Of a DNA stretch of 64,000 nt, positions 46,288 through 54,566 are shown in pieces. The first letter of the stretch is position 1; each line of letters opens with the position of its first letter. A model generated the notes under the pieces. The model was not told the DNA's origin and did no database searches. It worked only from the letters and a program-made list of their open reading frames with translations. Origin of the DNA: Pseudochelatococcus lubricantis (GTDB lineage: Bacteria > Pseudomonadota > Alphaproteobacteria > Rhizobiales > Beijerinckiaceae); contig NZ_JAASQI010000011.1 in NCBI RefSeq assembly GCF_011762225.1, positions 62,001-126,000 of the forward strand, written 5' to 3'. The position numbers and the translations under genes were made by a program.

Positions 46288-46302
46288 GCTATAGTTCATA
46301 GC
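46288..46302. promoter_or_regulatory. MarR operator copy 4
   Basis: GCTATAGTTCATAGC is a perfect match to the dyad, 108 bp before the MFS start codon. With copy 3 it repeats the paired arrangement seen at 43535-43572. Confidence 0.7.
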
Positions 46303-46409
46303 ATTCAGGCTGGCCGGACGTGTTCCGTGCCGGCGGCTGCACGGCGCCCGATGCCGCGCGGAAAGCGAATAAGGGGCCGGCAACAAAGGGCTCCGAGAGG
46401 GAGGATAGG

Positions 46410-47621
46410 ATGCAGTCAGTTCCGCAGTCTTCTGCGGGAAGGCGAGCTATTGTGCTCGTTTTCCTGGGCGCCGTCATCGAGGGGTTCGACCTTCAGGCGG
46501 CTGGCGTCGCGGCGCCGAAACTCGGCCCGGTGTTCGGCCTGACGCCTGAGCAGATGGGCGTGTTCTTCTCGTCGGCGACGTTCGGCCTCATCTTCGGCGC
46601 GCTGCTCGGCGGCGTCATCGCCGACCGCTGGGGGCGCCGCGCCGGGCTGGCGACCGCGCTGCTGCTGTTCGGCGTGTTCTCGATCGCGACGGCCTGGGCC
46701 ACGGGCTTTCAGTCGCTCGTCGTCATGCGCTTCCTGACGGGCGTCGGCCTCGGCGGCGCGCTGCCGAACCTCGTCAGCATCGCCGCCGAGGCTGCCGAGC
46801 CCGGGCGCCGCGGCCGCGCGGTGGCACTCATGTATGCGGGCGTGCCGTTGGGCGGCGCGGTGGTCAGCGTCGTGGCCATGCTCGGGCTGCACGACGACTG
46901 GCGTTCGATCTTCGTCGTCGGCGGCGTCCTGCCGCTGCTTCTGGTCGTGCCGCTGATGACCCTGCTGCCGCCGCTCACGGTCGACAAGACGGCGCAGAAG
47001 AACGGGGAGCGGACAAGCATCCGCAGCGCGCTTTTCCGCCCGGAGACGCTCGCGCCGACGTTGCTGCTGTGGGCCGCCTTCTTCTTCGGGCTGCTCGTCG
47101 TTTATCTGCTTCTCAACTGGTTGCCGCAGCTTCTGGTCGGCAGCGGGCTCAGCCGCGGCCAGGCCTCCTTCGTGCAGATACTGTTCAACGTCGGCGGCGC
47201 CATCGGCAGCCTCATCGCCGGCCGGCTTCTCGACGGCGAGCGGCCCTCGCTCGCGGTCGGCAGTTGCTTCGCCTTCCTGATCGTCTCGCTCCTCGCCATG
47301 TCTGCGGTGTCGGGCAACTTCGCCAGCACGCTGGTAGCCGGGGCGGTGGTCGGCGGCGCGGTGCTCTGCGCCCAGGCCCTGCTGTATGGCATTGCACCTC
47401 AGTGCTATCCTGCCGAGGTGCGGGGCACGGGCGTCGGCATCTCGGTGGCGGTCGGCCGCCTGGGGTCGATCGCCGGTCCGCTCTATGCCGGGGCGCTCCT
47501 CGCGCGCGGCATGAGCCCGGAGCAGGTGCTCTACGCCATCCTGCCCATCGCCGCGATTTGCGGCCTTGCCACCGTGATGCTGGTGTCGCGGCGCCACCGC
47601 CTCGCCGTCCCCGCCGCGTGA
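46410..47621 (+). CDS. MFS aromatic acid:H+ symporter
   Basis: A 403-residue, roughly 12-segment major facilitator. The first membrane helix contains GAVIEGFDLQAAGVAAPKLG, matching the aromatic acid:H+ symporter (AAHS) family motif, and the cytoplasmic loop GGVIADRWGRRAGL is the MFS motif A. It probably imports hydroxycinnamates or hydroxybenzoates. The start (MQSVPQSS, after GGGAGGATAGG) was preferred to a frame opening at 46320. It begins the second operator-flanked transcription unit, followed by the amidohydrolase and acyl-CoA dehydrogenase. Confidence 0.9.
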   Translation: MQSVPQSSAGRRAIVLVFLGAVIEGFDLQAAGVAAPKLGPVFGLTPEQMGVFFSSATFGLIFGALLGGVIADRWGRRAGLATALLLFGVFSIATAWATGFQSLVVMRFLTGVGLGGALPNLVSIAAEAAEPGRRGRAVALMYAGVPLGGAVVSVVAMLGLHDDWRSIFVVGGVLPLLLVVPLMTLLPPLTVDKTAQKNGERTSIRSALFRPETLAPTLLLWAAFFFGLLVVYLLLNWLPQLLVGSGLSRGQASFVQILFNVGGAIGSLIAGRLLDGERPSLAVGSCFAFLIVSLLAMSAVSGNFASTLVAGAVVGGAVLCAQALLYGIAPQCYPAEVRGTGVGISVAVGRLGSIAGPLYAGALLARGMSPEQVLYAILPIAAICGLATVMLVSRRHRLAVPAA

Positions 47622-47676
47622 GCCCGCGCTCCCCGCCCGCCGGGGAGCGCTTCACCGAAAAACCGGGAGAACAGCC

Positions 47677-48579
47677 ATGGTCGACCTCGACACCATCCGC
47701 GCCATCGACTTCCACACCCATGCGGAGGAGCCCTGCGGCTGTCACGCCGACGACGGCTATGACGCCTTGCAGGCCGCCATGGCGCGGCATTTCCGTGCCT
47801 CCTGGGCGCATCCGCCGACGATCCCGGAAACGGCGGCACACTACCGGGAACAGAAGATCGCGGCCGTGATCTTCCCGGTGGATGCCGAGCGGGAAACGGG
47901 ATACCGCCGCTATGCCAACGAGGAGGTCGCGGAGGCGGCGGCCGGGCATGCCGACGTCCTCATCCCCTTCGCCTCCATCGACCCCGCCCGGGGCGTGGCC
48001 GGCGCGCGCGAGGCCCGGCGGCTGATGCGGGAGTTCGGCATCAGGGGTTTCAAGTTCCACCCCACCATGCAGGGCTTCTTCCCGAACGACCGCATGGCCT
48101 ATCCGCTCTACGAGGCCATCGCGGCGGAGGGCGGCATCGCCCTGTTCCACACCGGCCAGACCGGCGTCGGCTCCGGCATGCGAGGGGGCAACGGCATGCG
48201 CCTGAAGTACTCCAACCCCATGCATCTCGACGACGTGGCGGTGGATTTTCCCGACATGAAGATCGTCCTCGCCCATCCCTCCTTTCCCTGGCAGGAGGAA
48301 GCGCTCGCCGTGGCGCGCCACAAGCCGAACGTCTGGATAGACCTTTCCGGCTGGCTGCCGCGCTATTTCCCGCAGATCCTCGTGCACTATGCCAATACGC
48401 TGCTGAAGGACCGGGTGCTGTTCGGTTCGGACTGGCCGATGATCGCGCCCGAGCGTTGGCTCGACGAGTTCGCGCAACTGCCCATCCGCGACGACGTCCG
48501 CCCGCGCATCCTCAAGGACAACGCAGCCAGGCTGCTCGGTCTCGTACAAGAAACCGCATCGGCGAAGGAAACCGCATGA
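47677..48579 (+). CDS. Amidohydrolase-family protein, candidate CouO-like beta-ketoacyl-CoA hydrolase
   Basis: A 300-residue metal-dependent hydrolase of the amidohydrolase-2 (COG2159-like) type. Putative metal-binding and active-site segments are AIDFHTHAEEP, GFKFHPTMQGFF, ALFHTGQTG, VLAHPSFPWQEEAL and LFGSDWPMI. From memory, an enzyme of this family (CouO) in Rhodococcus hydrolyses 4-hydroxyphenyl-beta-ketoacyl-CoA in beta-oxidative hydroxycinnamate breakdown. Its place behind the aromatic-acid transporter and before an acyl-CoA dehydrogenase supports that here. The 4-bp overlap with the dehydrogenase gene shows tight coupling. Specific activity is inferred. Confidence 0.78.
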   Translation: MVDLDTIRAIDFHTHAEEPCGCHADDGYDALQAAMARHFRASWAHPPTIPETAAHYREQKIAAVIFPVDAERETGYRRYANEEVAEAAAGHADVLIPFASIDPARGVAGAREARRLMREFGIRGFKFHPTMQGFFPNDRMAYPLYEAIAAEGGIALFHTGQTGVGSGMRGGNGMRLKYSNPMHLDDVAVDFPDMKIVLAHPSFPWQEEALAVARHKPNVWIDLSGWLPRYFPQILVHYANTLLKDRVLFGSDWPMIAPERWLDEFAQLPIRDDVRPRILKDNAARLLGLVQETASAKETA

Positions 48580-50042
48580 TCCCCTTCAGAGCCCCCGTCG
48601 ACGACATTCTCGCCGCCTTCCGGGCTGCCGGCGCCGCGCATCTGCCCGGCTGGGACGATGGCCTCGCCGCCGAAGTCGTCGGCCATTTCGCCCGCTTCGC
48701 CGAGACCGCGATCGCGCCTCTCGACGGTCCCGGAGACCGCGAGGGCTGCCGGATGGAAGGCGGGCGGGTGCGGATGCCGGCCGGCTTCGTCGCGGCCTAT
48801 GCGGATTATGCGGCGCAGGGCTGGCCCGGCCTCGGCCTGCCGGAGGCATCCGGTGGGCAGGGCCTGCCCGCGCCGATCCTCGGCGCCGTGACGGAGGTAT
48901 TCGCCGGCGCCTGCCATTCGCTGCAGATGGTCTGCGGCCTCGTGCCCGGCGCGGCGCGCACGATCCTGCGCTTCGGCACGCCGGAACAACAGGCGCTGTG
49001 GCTGCCGCGCCTCGCCTCCGGCGAGTGGCTGGCAACCATGGCGCTGACGGAAGCGGGGGCGGGCTCCGACCTATCGGGCATCCGCACGCGCGCATTCCCG
49101 GTGGATGGCGGCTGGCGGATCGAGGGCGAGAAGATCTTCATTTCCGGCGGCGATCAGGACATGACGGACCGCATCCTCCACCTCGTGCTCGCGCGGACCG
49201 GGCTGCCGGAGGAGGGCACCCGCGGCCTGGGCCTGTTCCTCGTGCCGTCCCATGACGAAGCGGGCGGGCGGGCGCCGGTGCGCGTTCTCCGCATCGAGGA
49301 GAAACTCGGCCTGCACGCCTCGCCCACCTGCCAGATGGCGTTCGACGCCGCGCCGGCCACGCTGCTGGGCGAGCCGGGCGGCGGCCTCGCGGCCATGTTC
49401 ACCATGATGAACCATGCCCGTCTCGACGTGGCGCTGCAGGGCATCGCCCATGCGGCGCGGGCGCACGACATCGCCGCCACCTATGCCGCCGGTCGCCGGC
49501 AGGGCGGGCGCGCCATCGCCGACCACGCGGATGTGCGGCGCAAGCTGACGACCATGCGGGAAGCGGCGCGCGACGCGCGGCAACTCGTCCACACGGCGCT
49601 CGTCGCGCTGGAGAGCGGCGAGAATCCGGACCTCGTCGACTTCCTCACCCCTGTCTGCAAGGTGATGGGGACCGAGGCCGGCATTCGCGCCGCCGACATG
49701 GCGATTCAGGTGCTCGGCGGTTACGGCTATCTGCGCGAATACCGGGTAGAGCAGATCTGGCGCGACGCGCGCATTACCGCGATCTACGAAGGCACGAACG
49801 GCATCCATGCGCTGACGCTGGCTACCCGGCTGTTGCGCGGCCGGGGCAGCCGTGCGGCGGAGGCCTTCGATGGCTGGGCCGCGCAGCGGGCATCCGCCGG
49901 TGAACTCGCGCAATGGCGGGAGGTGCGGGACCGTGTCCTCGCTGCTGAGGCGCCGGAGGAATTGGCGGAAGACTTCATGCACGCCACGATCCGCCTCGCG
50001 GCCGCCGCCGTTGCGGGGTTCTCGCGAGGGACGGGCACGTAA
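48576..50042 (+). CDS. Acyl-CoA dehydrogenase
   Basis: A 488-residue FAD-dependent acyl-CoA dehydrogenase. ALTEAGAGSDLSGIRT is the flavin/substrate motif and QIWRDARITAIYEGTNGIHAL contains the catalytic Glu region. The C-terminal extension places it with the larger ~500-residue group rather than short-chain forms. In context it may desaturate the side chain of a dihydrohydroxycinnamoyl-CoA (for example from phloretate) to the hydroxycinnamoyl-CoA handled by the lyase. This substrate is an inference. Starts in an ATGA overlap with the amidohydrolase. Confidence 0.85.
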   Translation: MIPFRAPVDDILAAFRAAGAAHLPGWDDGLAAEVVGHFARFAETAIAPLDGPGDREGCRMEGGRVRMPAGFVAAYADYAAQGWPGLGLPEASGGQGLPAPILGAVTEVFAGACHSLQMVCGLVPGAARTILRFGTPEQQALWLPRLASGEWLATMALTEAGAGSDLSGIRTRAFPVDGGWRIEGEKIFISGGDQDMTDRILHLVLARTGLPEEGTRGLGLFLVPSHDEAGGRAPVRVLRIEEKLGLHASPTCQMAFDAAPATLLGEPGGGLAAMFTMMNHARLDVALQGIAHAARAHDIAATYAAGRRQGGRAIADHADVRRKLTTMREAARDARQLVHTALVALESGENPDLVDFLTPVCKVMGTEAGIRAADMAIQVLGGYGYLREYRVEQIWRDARITAIYEGTNGIHALTLATRLLRGRGSRAAEAFDGWAAQRASAGELAQWREVRDRVLAAEAPEELAEDFMHATIRLAAAAVAGFSRGTGT

Positions 50043-50062
50043 AGCCTGCGACGCCCGCTTCA

Positions 50063-50161
50063 GCAGTTTGCATTCAAGTCGATCCGTCGAATTGAGTGCA
50101 AGTTGCGGTAAAATATAGAATTCAGAACGCACGGTCTCATTCCGTCAGAACGTTTGGCGCT
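50063..50161 (-). repeat. 99-bp interspersed palindromic element, copy 3
   Basis: Reverse complement of the element at 8190-8288, also 99 bp without gaps, with the block GTGCGTTCTGAATTCTATAT and the following TTTACCGCAACTTGC identical. The hairpin arms contain a few compensating or single differences. It lies 20 bp after the acyl-CoA dehydrogenase stop. Confidence 0.85.
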
Positions 50162-50226
50162 CCAGCATTTGCTTGCGGAAGAGAAAGCTTCTTTTTTCAA
50201 AGCTCTAACGGCCGCCGTGCGATATG

Positions 50227-50264
50227 AGCGAACGCCCGGGCCCTGCTAGGCCCGGGCGTTCGCT
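50227..50264. terminator. Strong hairpin between convergent genes
   Basis: A perfect 16-bp stem (AGCGAACGCCCGGGCC and its complement) with loop CTGCTA. It sits between the converging acyl-CoA dehydrogenase and tctA genes. No T-run follows on either strand, but the stem strength suggests a bidirectional transcription stop. Confidence 0.65.
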
Positions 50265-50293
50265 TCGTGCTGTCGGGCGGGGGGACGGGCCGC

Positions 50294-51820
50294 CTATCGG
50301 AACCCGGGCCGGCCGTTCCGCAGACCTGGCAGGCGGGCAAAACGGCGCCGGAGGATGCGGACGGCGGGAATGAACAGCGCCGTCAGCACGATCGTCAGGC
50401 AGATCAGGCTGACCGGGCGTGAGAAGAACACCGCGGGATCACCCCGGCCAAGCTGCATCGCGCGCCGGAGATTTTCCTCCATCATCGGGCCGAGAATGAA
50501 GCCCATCAGAAACGGCGCGGCCTCGAAGCCTGTGATGGCCATGCCGAAGCCGAAGAGTCCGATGGCAAGAACGACGTAGACATCGAACGTGTTCAGCGTG
50601 GAGCTGTAGACGCCCACGGCGATGAGGCAGATGATCGACGGAAACAGGAAGCGGTAGGGGATGTTGGCCAGTTTGGCCCACAGCCCGACCAGGGGAATGT
50701 TGAGGATCAGCAGCATGACGTTACCGATCCAGAAGCTCGCGATCAGGGCCCAGAAGAGGTCGGCGTGCAACGTCATCATATCCGGGCCCGGCTGTATCCC
50801 CTGGATGATCAGCGCGCCAAGCATCAGCGCCATGGTCGGGGTGCCCGGAATGCCGATGGCAAGGGTGGGAATGAAGCTTGTCTGGGCAGCGGCGTTGTTT
50901 GCCGCCTCCGGCCCGACGACGCCCTCGATGGCGCCGTGGCCGAATCTTTCGGGCGTACGGGAGAGGCGCTTCTCGGCGGTGTAGGACAGGAACGACGCAA
51001 TGGTTGCGCCCGTGCCGGGAAGAATGCCGAGAATGCTGCCGAGGGCGCTGCCGCGGCCGGCCGGCACGATGCTGCGCCGGAAATCCTCACGGGTCGGCAT
51101 CATGTCGCGCAGCCGCAGGGAGAACCGCGACAGGTCGGTTTTGGGCTCGGCCGTCGCGGTTATGATTTCCGGCAGGCCGAACAAAGCCATGGCTACCACC
51201 GCCACGCTGAGGCCGCCGATGAGTTCGGGAACGCCGAAAGCATAGCGCTGCACGCCGGTGCTCAGGTCCGTCCCTATCATGCCGAACAGCGTGCCGATCA
51301 CGACGGCAATCAAGCCCTTGACGAGCGATCCCCTGGCCACGAGGGCGCCCGCCACAAGGCCGAGGACCATGATGGCGAAATAGTCCGCCGAATTGAGGGA
51401 CAGGGCAAAGCGGCTTATCGCCGGCGAGAACACCGTCATCAGGATGATGCCGATCGATCCGCCGATGAACGACGCGGCGGCGGATGCGAACAGCGCGACC
51501 GCCGCACGGCCCTGCTTCGCCATCCTGTAGCCGTCGAGTGTCGTGATCGCCGAGGAGGTGGAACCGGGGACATTGACCAGTATCGACGTGATCGCGCCGC
51601 CGTATTCGCCGCCATAGTAGATGCCCGCAAGCATGATGATCGCGGTTTCGGGAGGGAGGTAGAAAGTCACCGGCAGCAGAAGGGCGATCCCCAGCATCGC
51701 TCCGACCCCCGGCAGGACGCCGATGAACGTGCCGACGGTGACGCCGACGAAGCAGTAAAAGAGGTTTACGGGCGTGAACGCCGTCGCGAACCCGTTTGCG
51801 AGGAGCGTCAGGATATCCAT
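50294..51820 (-). CDS. Tripartite tricarboxylate transporter large permease TctA
   Basis: A 508-residue, roughly 11-segment membrane protein. Family hallmarks are GVTVGTFIGVLPGVGAMLGI, MLAGIYYGGEYGGAITSILV followed by NVPGSTSSAITTLDG, and in the second half LGILPGTGATIASFLSY and LAIGIPGTPTMALMLGAL. This is the large subunit of the solute-binding-protein-dependent secondary carriers for di- and tricarboxylates. The start ATG at 51820 shares one base with the tctB stop. The substrate is proposed from the adjacent decarboxylase to be a substituted malonate. Confidence 0.92.
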   Translation of the reverse strand: MDILTLLANGFATAFTPVNLFYCFVGVTVGTFIGVLPGVGAMLGIALLLPVTFYLPPETAIIMLAGIYYGGEYGGAITSILVNVPGSTSSAITTLDGYRMAKQGRAAVALFASAAASFIGGSIGIILMTVFSPAISRFALSLNSADYFAIMVLGLVAGALVARGSLVKGLIAVVIGTLFGMIGTDLSTGVQRYAFGVPELIGGLSVAVVAMALFGLPEIITATAEPKTDLSRFSLRLRDMMPTREDFRRSIVPAGRGSALGSILGILPGTGATIASFLSYTAEKRLSRTPERFGHGAIEGVVGPEAANNAAAQTSFIPTLAIGIPGTPTMALMLGALIIQGIQPGPDMMTLHADLFWALIASFWIGNVMLLILNIPLVGLWAKLANIPYRFLFPSIICLIAVGVYSSTLNTFDVYVVLAIGLFGFGMAITGFEAAPFLMGFILGPMMEENLRRAMQLGRGDPAVFFSRPVSLICLTIVLTALFIPAVRILRRRFARLPGLRNGRPGFR

Positions 51821-52302
51821 CAGAAACCTCCCGGCAAGACGCGCATGGGCAGCCCCAGCAGGACCACGAAGATCAGCCAGATGGCGACCGCGAGGCCTGC
51901 ACCCAGCAGGACGCTTTCGTGGAGTCTGGCCTCGCGATGCGCGAAGGAGCCGACCACGGTGGTGGCGATGATCGTGGCGAACAGGCCCATGGGCGCGATG
52001 CCGAGCGCGAAAACCACGAACGCGGCGCAGACGAAGAGAATGCGCCGAAGGTCGACCGGCTGCTCCTCCGGGCAGGGGGCGATGATGGTCCTGATCAGCA
52101 CGAGGACTCCCAGAACGCCGCCGATGATCGAGAGAGCGAGGGGGAAGTAGCCCGCTCCCATCTGCCGCGTGGAGCCGATCCCGTATCCCACCGCCATGTA
52201 GCCGAATGCCAGCGATATGGCGATGACGATGAGGCTGGCAATAATGTTGTTCCAGTCTGTCCGCCGGGTGGGGACGCAAATATCTGTGCGCGTTATTGAC
52301 AT
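51820..52302 (-). CDS. Tripartite tricarboxylate transporter small permease TctB
   Basis: A 160-residue membrane protein with four hydrophobic segments, including LIVIAISLAFGYMAVGYGIG, GAGYFPLALSIIGGVLGVLV and ILFVCAAFVVFALGIA. GAGYFP is the common TctB mark. Precedes tctA with a one-base overlap. About 165 bp separate it from the decarboxylase gene upstream on the same strand. Confidence 0.85.
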   Translation of the reverse strand: MSITRTDICVPTRRTDWNNIIASLIVIAISLAFGYMAVGYGIGSTRQMGAGYFPLALSIIGGVLGVLVLIRTIIAPCPEEQPVDLRRILFVCAAFVVFALGIAPMGLFATIIATTVVGSFAHREARLHESVLLGAGLAVAIWLIFVVLLGLPMRVLPGGF

Positions 52303-52430
52303 TGTTCCCGTCCTTTATGTTGACCCGGAATCGTGCAGCCGATCCATGGCCACCGACAGCCTCCAAAGGAGTTTCAGAAAAAGTGGACGCCGCTTTTTCG
52401 TTTGAAGTTACGTAAAAACAAAGAGATAGG

Positions 52431-52465
52431 CCGTCTACTGTGTTTCAGCGTAATGCAGTAGACGG
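52431..52465. repeat. Inverted repeat CCGTCTACTG / CAGTAGACGG after the decarboxylase gene
   Basis: Perfect 10-base arms with a 15-base spacer, ending 2 bp from the decarboxylase stop. It may terminate that transcript or be an operator for tctBA. The core CGTCTACT recurs at 54460 in the intergenic region upstream of tctC and the enolase-superfamily gene. Confidence 0.6.
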
Positions 52466-52466
52466 T

Positions 52467-53198
52467 CTAGAAGACGGCGGCTCCCGAGAGCTGTCCGAGC
52501 CTGCCCAGAGCGCGGCTCTCACCGCTCATGCCCAGCAGGCGGACAGCGGCCCAGACGCCCGCCGTCGCGCTGGCGACGACGGGTTTTCCGATGCGGGGCT
52601 CGACAGCGGCGGCGAGGTCGAGCGCGGGGAGTCCGCCGCAGGAAACCAGAATGGCATCCGCCTCTCCGCCAGCCATGCGGTCGGCCTCCAGGGCGAGATC
52701 GGCGACGACATCGGCCCCGACAGCCCTGATGGTCTCGACGGCGGTCATGTCGAGGCCGCCGATGTGGAGCACCTCAAAGCCCGCATCCACAAGGAACTGT
52801 TCAAGCTTGCGGTTGACGATCGCGGAATAGGCCGTGCCGACCGCCACCTTCCGCGCGCCGACCGTCCGCAAGGCATCGCGCACGGCGCTGCTCATCGTGA
52901 TCGCCGGCACGCCGGACGCTTCCTCGATCACACTGATCAGGTCATCGTTGAAGCCGGTTCCCCTGAAGAAACTCAGCGATGTGCCCATGAGCGCGATGGC
53001 ATCGGCACCTTCGTCGTCCCGCAGTTCGCGCGCCAGCGCGGCCACACGCTCGATCGCCTCGCTGTAACCCTCGATGGTCAACGCCTCCAGCGCAAGACTG
53101 CGGGCGGTAAACCGCACGCCCTCCGGATAGAGGCCGTAGGCTTCCGGCGGAACCGCATCGCCGGCTGGCGGTACGATCAGTCCGATCGTCATACTCAT
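52467..53198 (-). CDS. Arylmalonate decarboxylase-like protein (Asp/Glu racemase superfamily)
   Basis: A 243-residue protein strongly resembling Bordetella arylmalonate decarboxylase (AMDase) as I remember it. The N-terminus TIGLIVPPAG is followed by ALMGTSLSFFRG, TMSSAV, VAVGTAYSAIVN and LVSCGGLPALD. C187 aligns with the catalytic Cys188. G72-T73-S74 aligns with Gly74-Thr75-Ser76, the absent first cysteine plus the dioxyanion pocket, and Y124 aligns with Tyr126. Racemases and maleate isomerases of the superfamily keep two cysteines, so this single-cysteine pattern argues for cofactor-free decarboxylation of an alpha-substituted malonate. It lies between tctBA and tctC on the same strand, linking uptake and catalysis. 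The natural substrate is unknown. Confidence 0.8.
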   Translation of the reverse strand: MSMTIGLIVPPAGDAVPPEAYGLYPEGVRFTARSLALEALTIEGYSEAIERVAALARELRDDEGADAIALMGTSLSFFRGTGFNDDLISVIEEASGVPAITMSSAVRDALRTVGARKVAVGTAYSAIVNRKLEQFLVDAGFEVLHIGGLDMTAVETIRAVGADVVADLALEADRMAGGEADAILVSCGGLPALDLAAAVEPRIGKPVVASATAGVWAAVRLLGMSGESRALGRLGQLSGAAVF

Positions 53199-53449
53199 GG
53201 TGATCTCCAGTGAAAGAATTCAGAAAAACGCCGGCGTCCGCCCGTTTTTACTGTGCATTGTTTTCGCTATACCGGGATTATGGCCGATGCCGGGGCTTTG
53301 ACCTGCCGCTCTTCCAGCATGGCGGGAGACGCCGGAAATCCGGAAAGCGATTGTCAGGCGCTCCCGCATGACCGCGACGTGCGTCCCCGGTCGCTCCGTC
53401 GACTGTCGGACGTTCGTCGCGTGTTCAATGCGGTCGCGGGCAGGGCCTG
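53199..53449. other. Intergenic region between tctC and the decarboxylase gene, no gene seen
   Basis: About 250 bp on the leading side of the decarboxylase gene. It contains an AT-rich stretch near 53240-53280 that may be a promoter for it. No supported reading frame was found. Confidence 0.4.
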
Positions 53450-54406
53450 TCAGGTTCCGTCGCGGACGGAGATTGCGACCTCGGTCAGCTTCTTGGCGAT
53501 AGCCGGCAACTCGGCGGACACTTCCCCGCCCGTCTGGAAGGCAGGGATCAGGCCGGCGCGCGTCAACTGGCCGGGGAGCTTTTCGCCCTCGTAGGCACGG
53601 GCGATGGCGCCGGTTATGCGGTCGACGATTTCCTGGGGCGTTCCGGCGGGGGCCATGATGAACTGGCTCGGCATCGCCTCGAAGCCCTTGATCGTCTCGG
53701 CGATCGGGGGAATTTTCTCGAAGCCCTTGACGCGCTCCGGGCCAGTGTGGCCGAGAATGACGAGCTTGCCGCCTTCCGCTTGCGCGGCCGCGGCGCTGAG
53801 GCTCACGATACCGAATGGAACTTCTCCCGAAACGACCGCCGCCACAGAGGGCGCGCCGCCCTGAAAATGCACGGCCTCCATCTCGATGCCCGCGGCATCC
53901 TTCAGCATCTCCCCGGCGAGATACTGCAGCGTCGCCGTGCCGGGCGAGGCATAGAAATACTCGCCGGGGTTTTTCGAGACCAGATCGATGAACTGGGCGA
54001 CAGTGGAGACGCCGACGCCCGGATTGGCGACGAGCGCATGCGGCGCGACGGCTATGCGGGCAATCGGCGTAAAGCTCTTCACGGGATCGTAGCCGACGTT
54101 CCCCTGAAACACCGGCCCCAGGATCGCCGAGGTCTCGCCGGCATAGATCGTGTATCCGTCGGGCTTTGCCGATGCGACGAAGGCGGGGGCCAGTGTACCG
54201 GCGGCACCGGGCCGGTTCTCGACGATCACGGGTTGGCCGAGTTGGGGCGAGATTTCGCCGCTGACCAGGCGCGCCATCGTATCCATGCCCCCGCCGGGGG
54301 CGAAGCCGACGACCACGGTGATGGGCTGGGTGGGGAAGGCGGTCTGGGCCAGGGCACTGCCGGCCATGAGCGACAGGGCAAGGCCCGCTGAAAGTAAACG
54401 ATACAT
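53450..54406 (-). CDS. Tripartite tricarboxylate transporter substrate-binding protein (TctC/Bug)
   Basis: A 318-residue periplasmic binding protein. The signal peptide YRLLSAGLALSLMAGSALA leads to TAFPTQPITVVVGFAPGGGMD, typical of Bug/TctC proteins, then VIVENRPGAAGTLA and ASPGTATLQYLAGEML. These proteins deliver carboxylates to TctAB. It is transcribed in the same direction as the decarboxylase and tctBA, and divergently from the enolase-superfamily gene. Confidence 0.92.
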   Translation of the reverse strand: MYRLLSAGLALSLMAGSALAQTAFPTQPITVVVGFAPGGGMDTMARLVSGEISPQLGQPVIVENRPGAAGTLAPAFVASAKPDGYTIYAGETSAILGPVFQGNVGYDPVKSFTPIARIAVAPHALVANPGVGVSTVAQFIDLVSKNPGEYFYASPGTATLQYLAGEMLKDAAGIEMEAVHFQGGAPSVAAVVSGEVPFGIVSLSAAAAQAEGGKLVILGHTGPERVKGFEKIPPIAETIKGFEAMPSQFIMAPAGTPQEIVDRITGAIARAYEGEKLPGQLTRAGLIPAFQTGGEVSAELPAIAKKLTEVAISVRDGT

Positions 54407-54566
54407 TAGGTTCCGCTCCTGGATTTATGTTTGTTTATAAGGTCAGGCTGCAGCAAAATCGTCTACTCGTCAACTATCTATCTTGCACCTGTTTATGTTT
54501 CACCTATGATGGATGCCTGTGTCCCCGCCGGCACGCGAATCCGGCGACGAAGGAAGGAGCTTTGCC

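Noticed and set aside
52467..53198. Maleate cis-trans isomerase or aspartate/glutamate racemase as the function
   Set aside because: These need two active-site cysteines; the first position here is Gly in MGTSLSF, as in arylmalonate decarboxylase.
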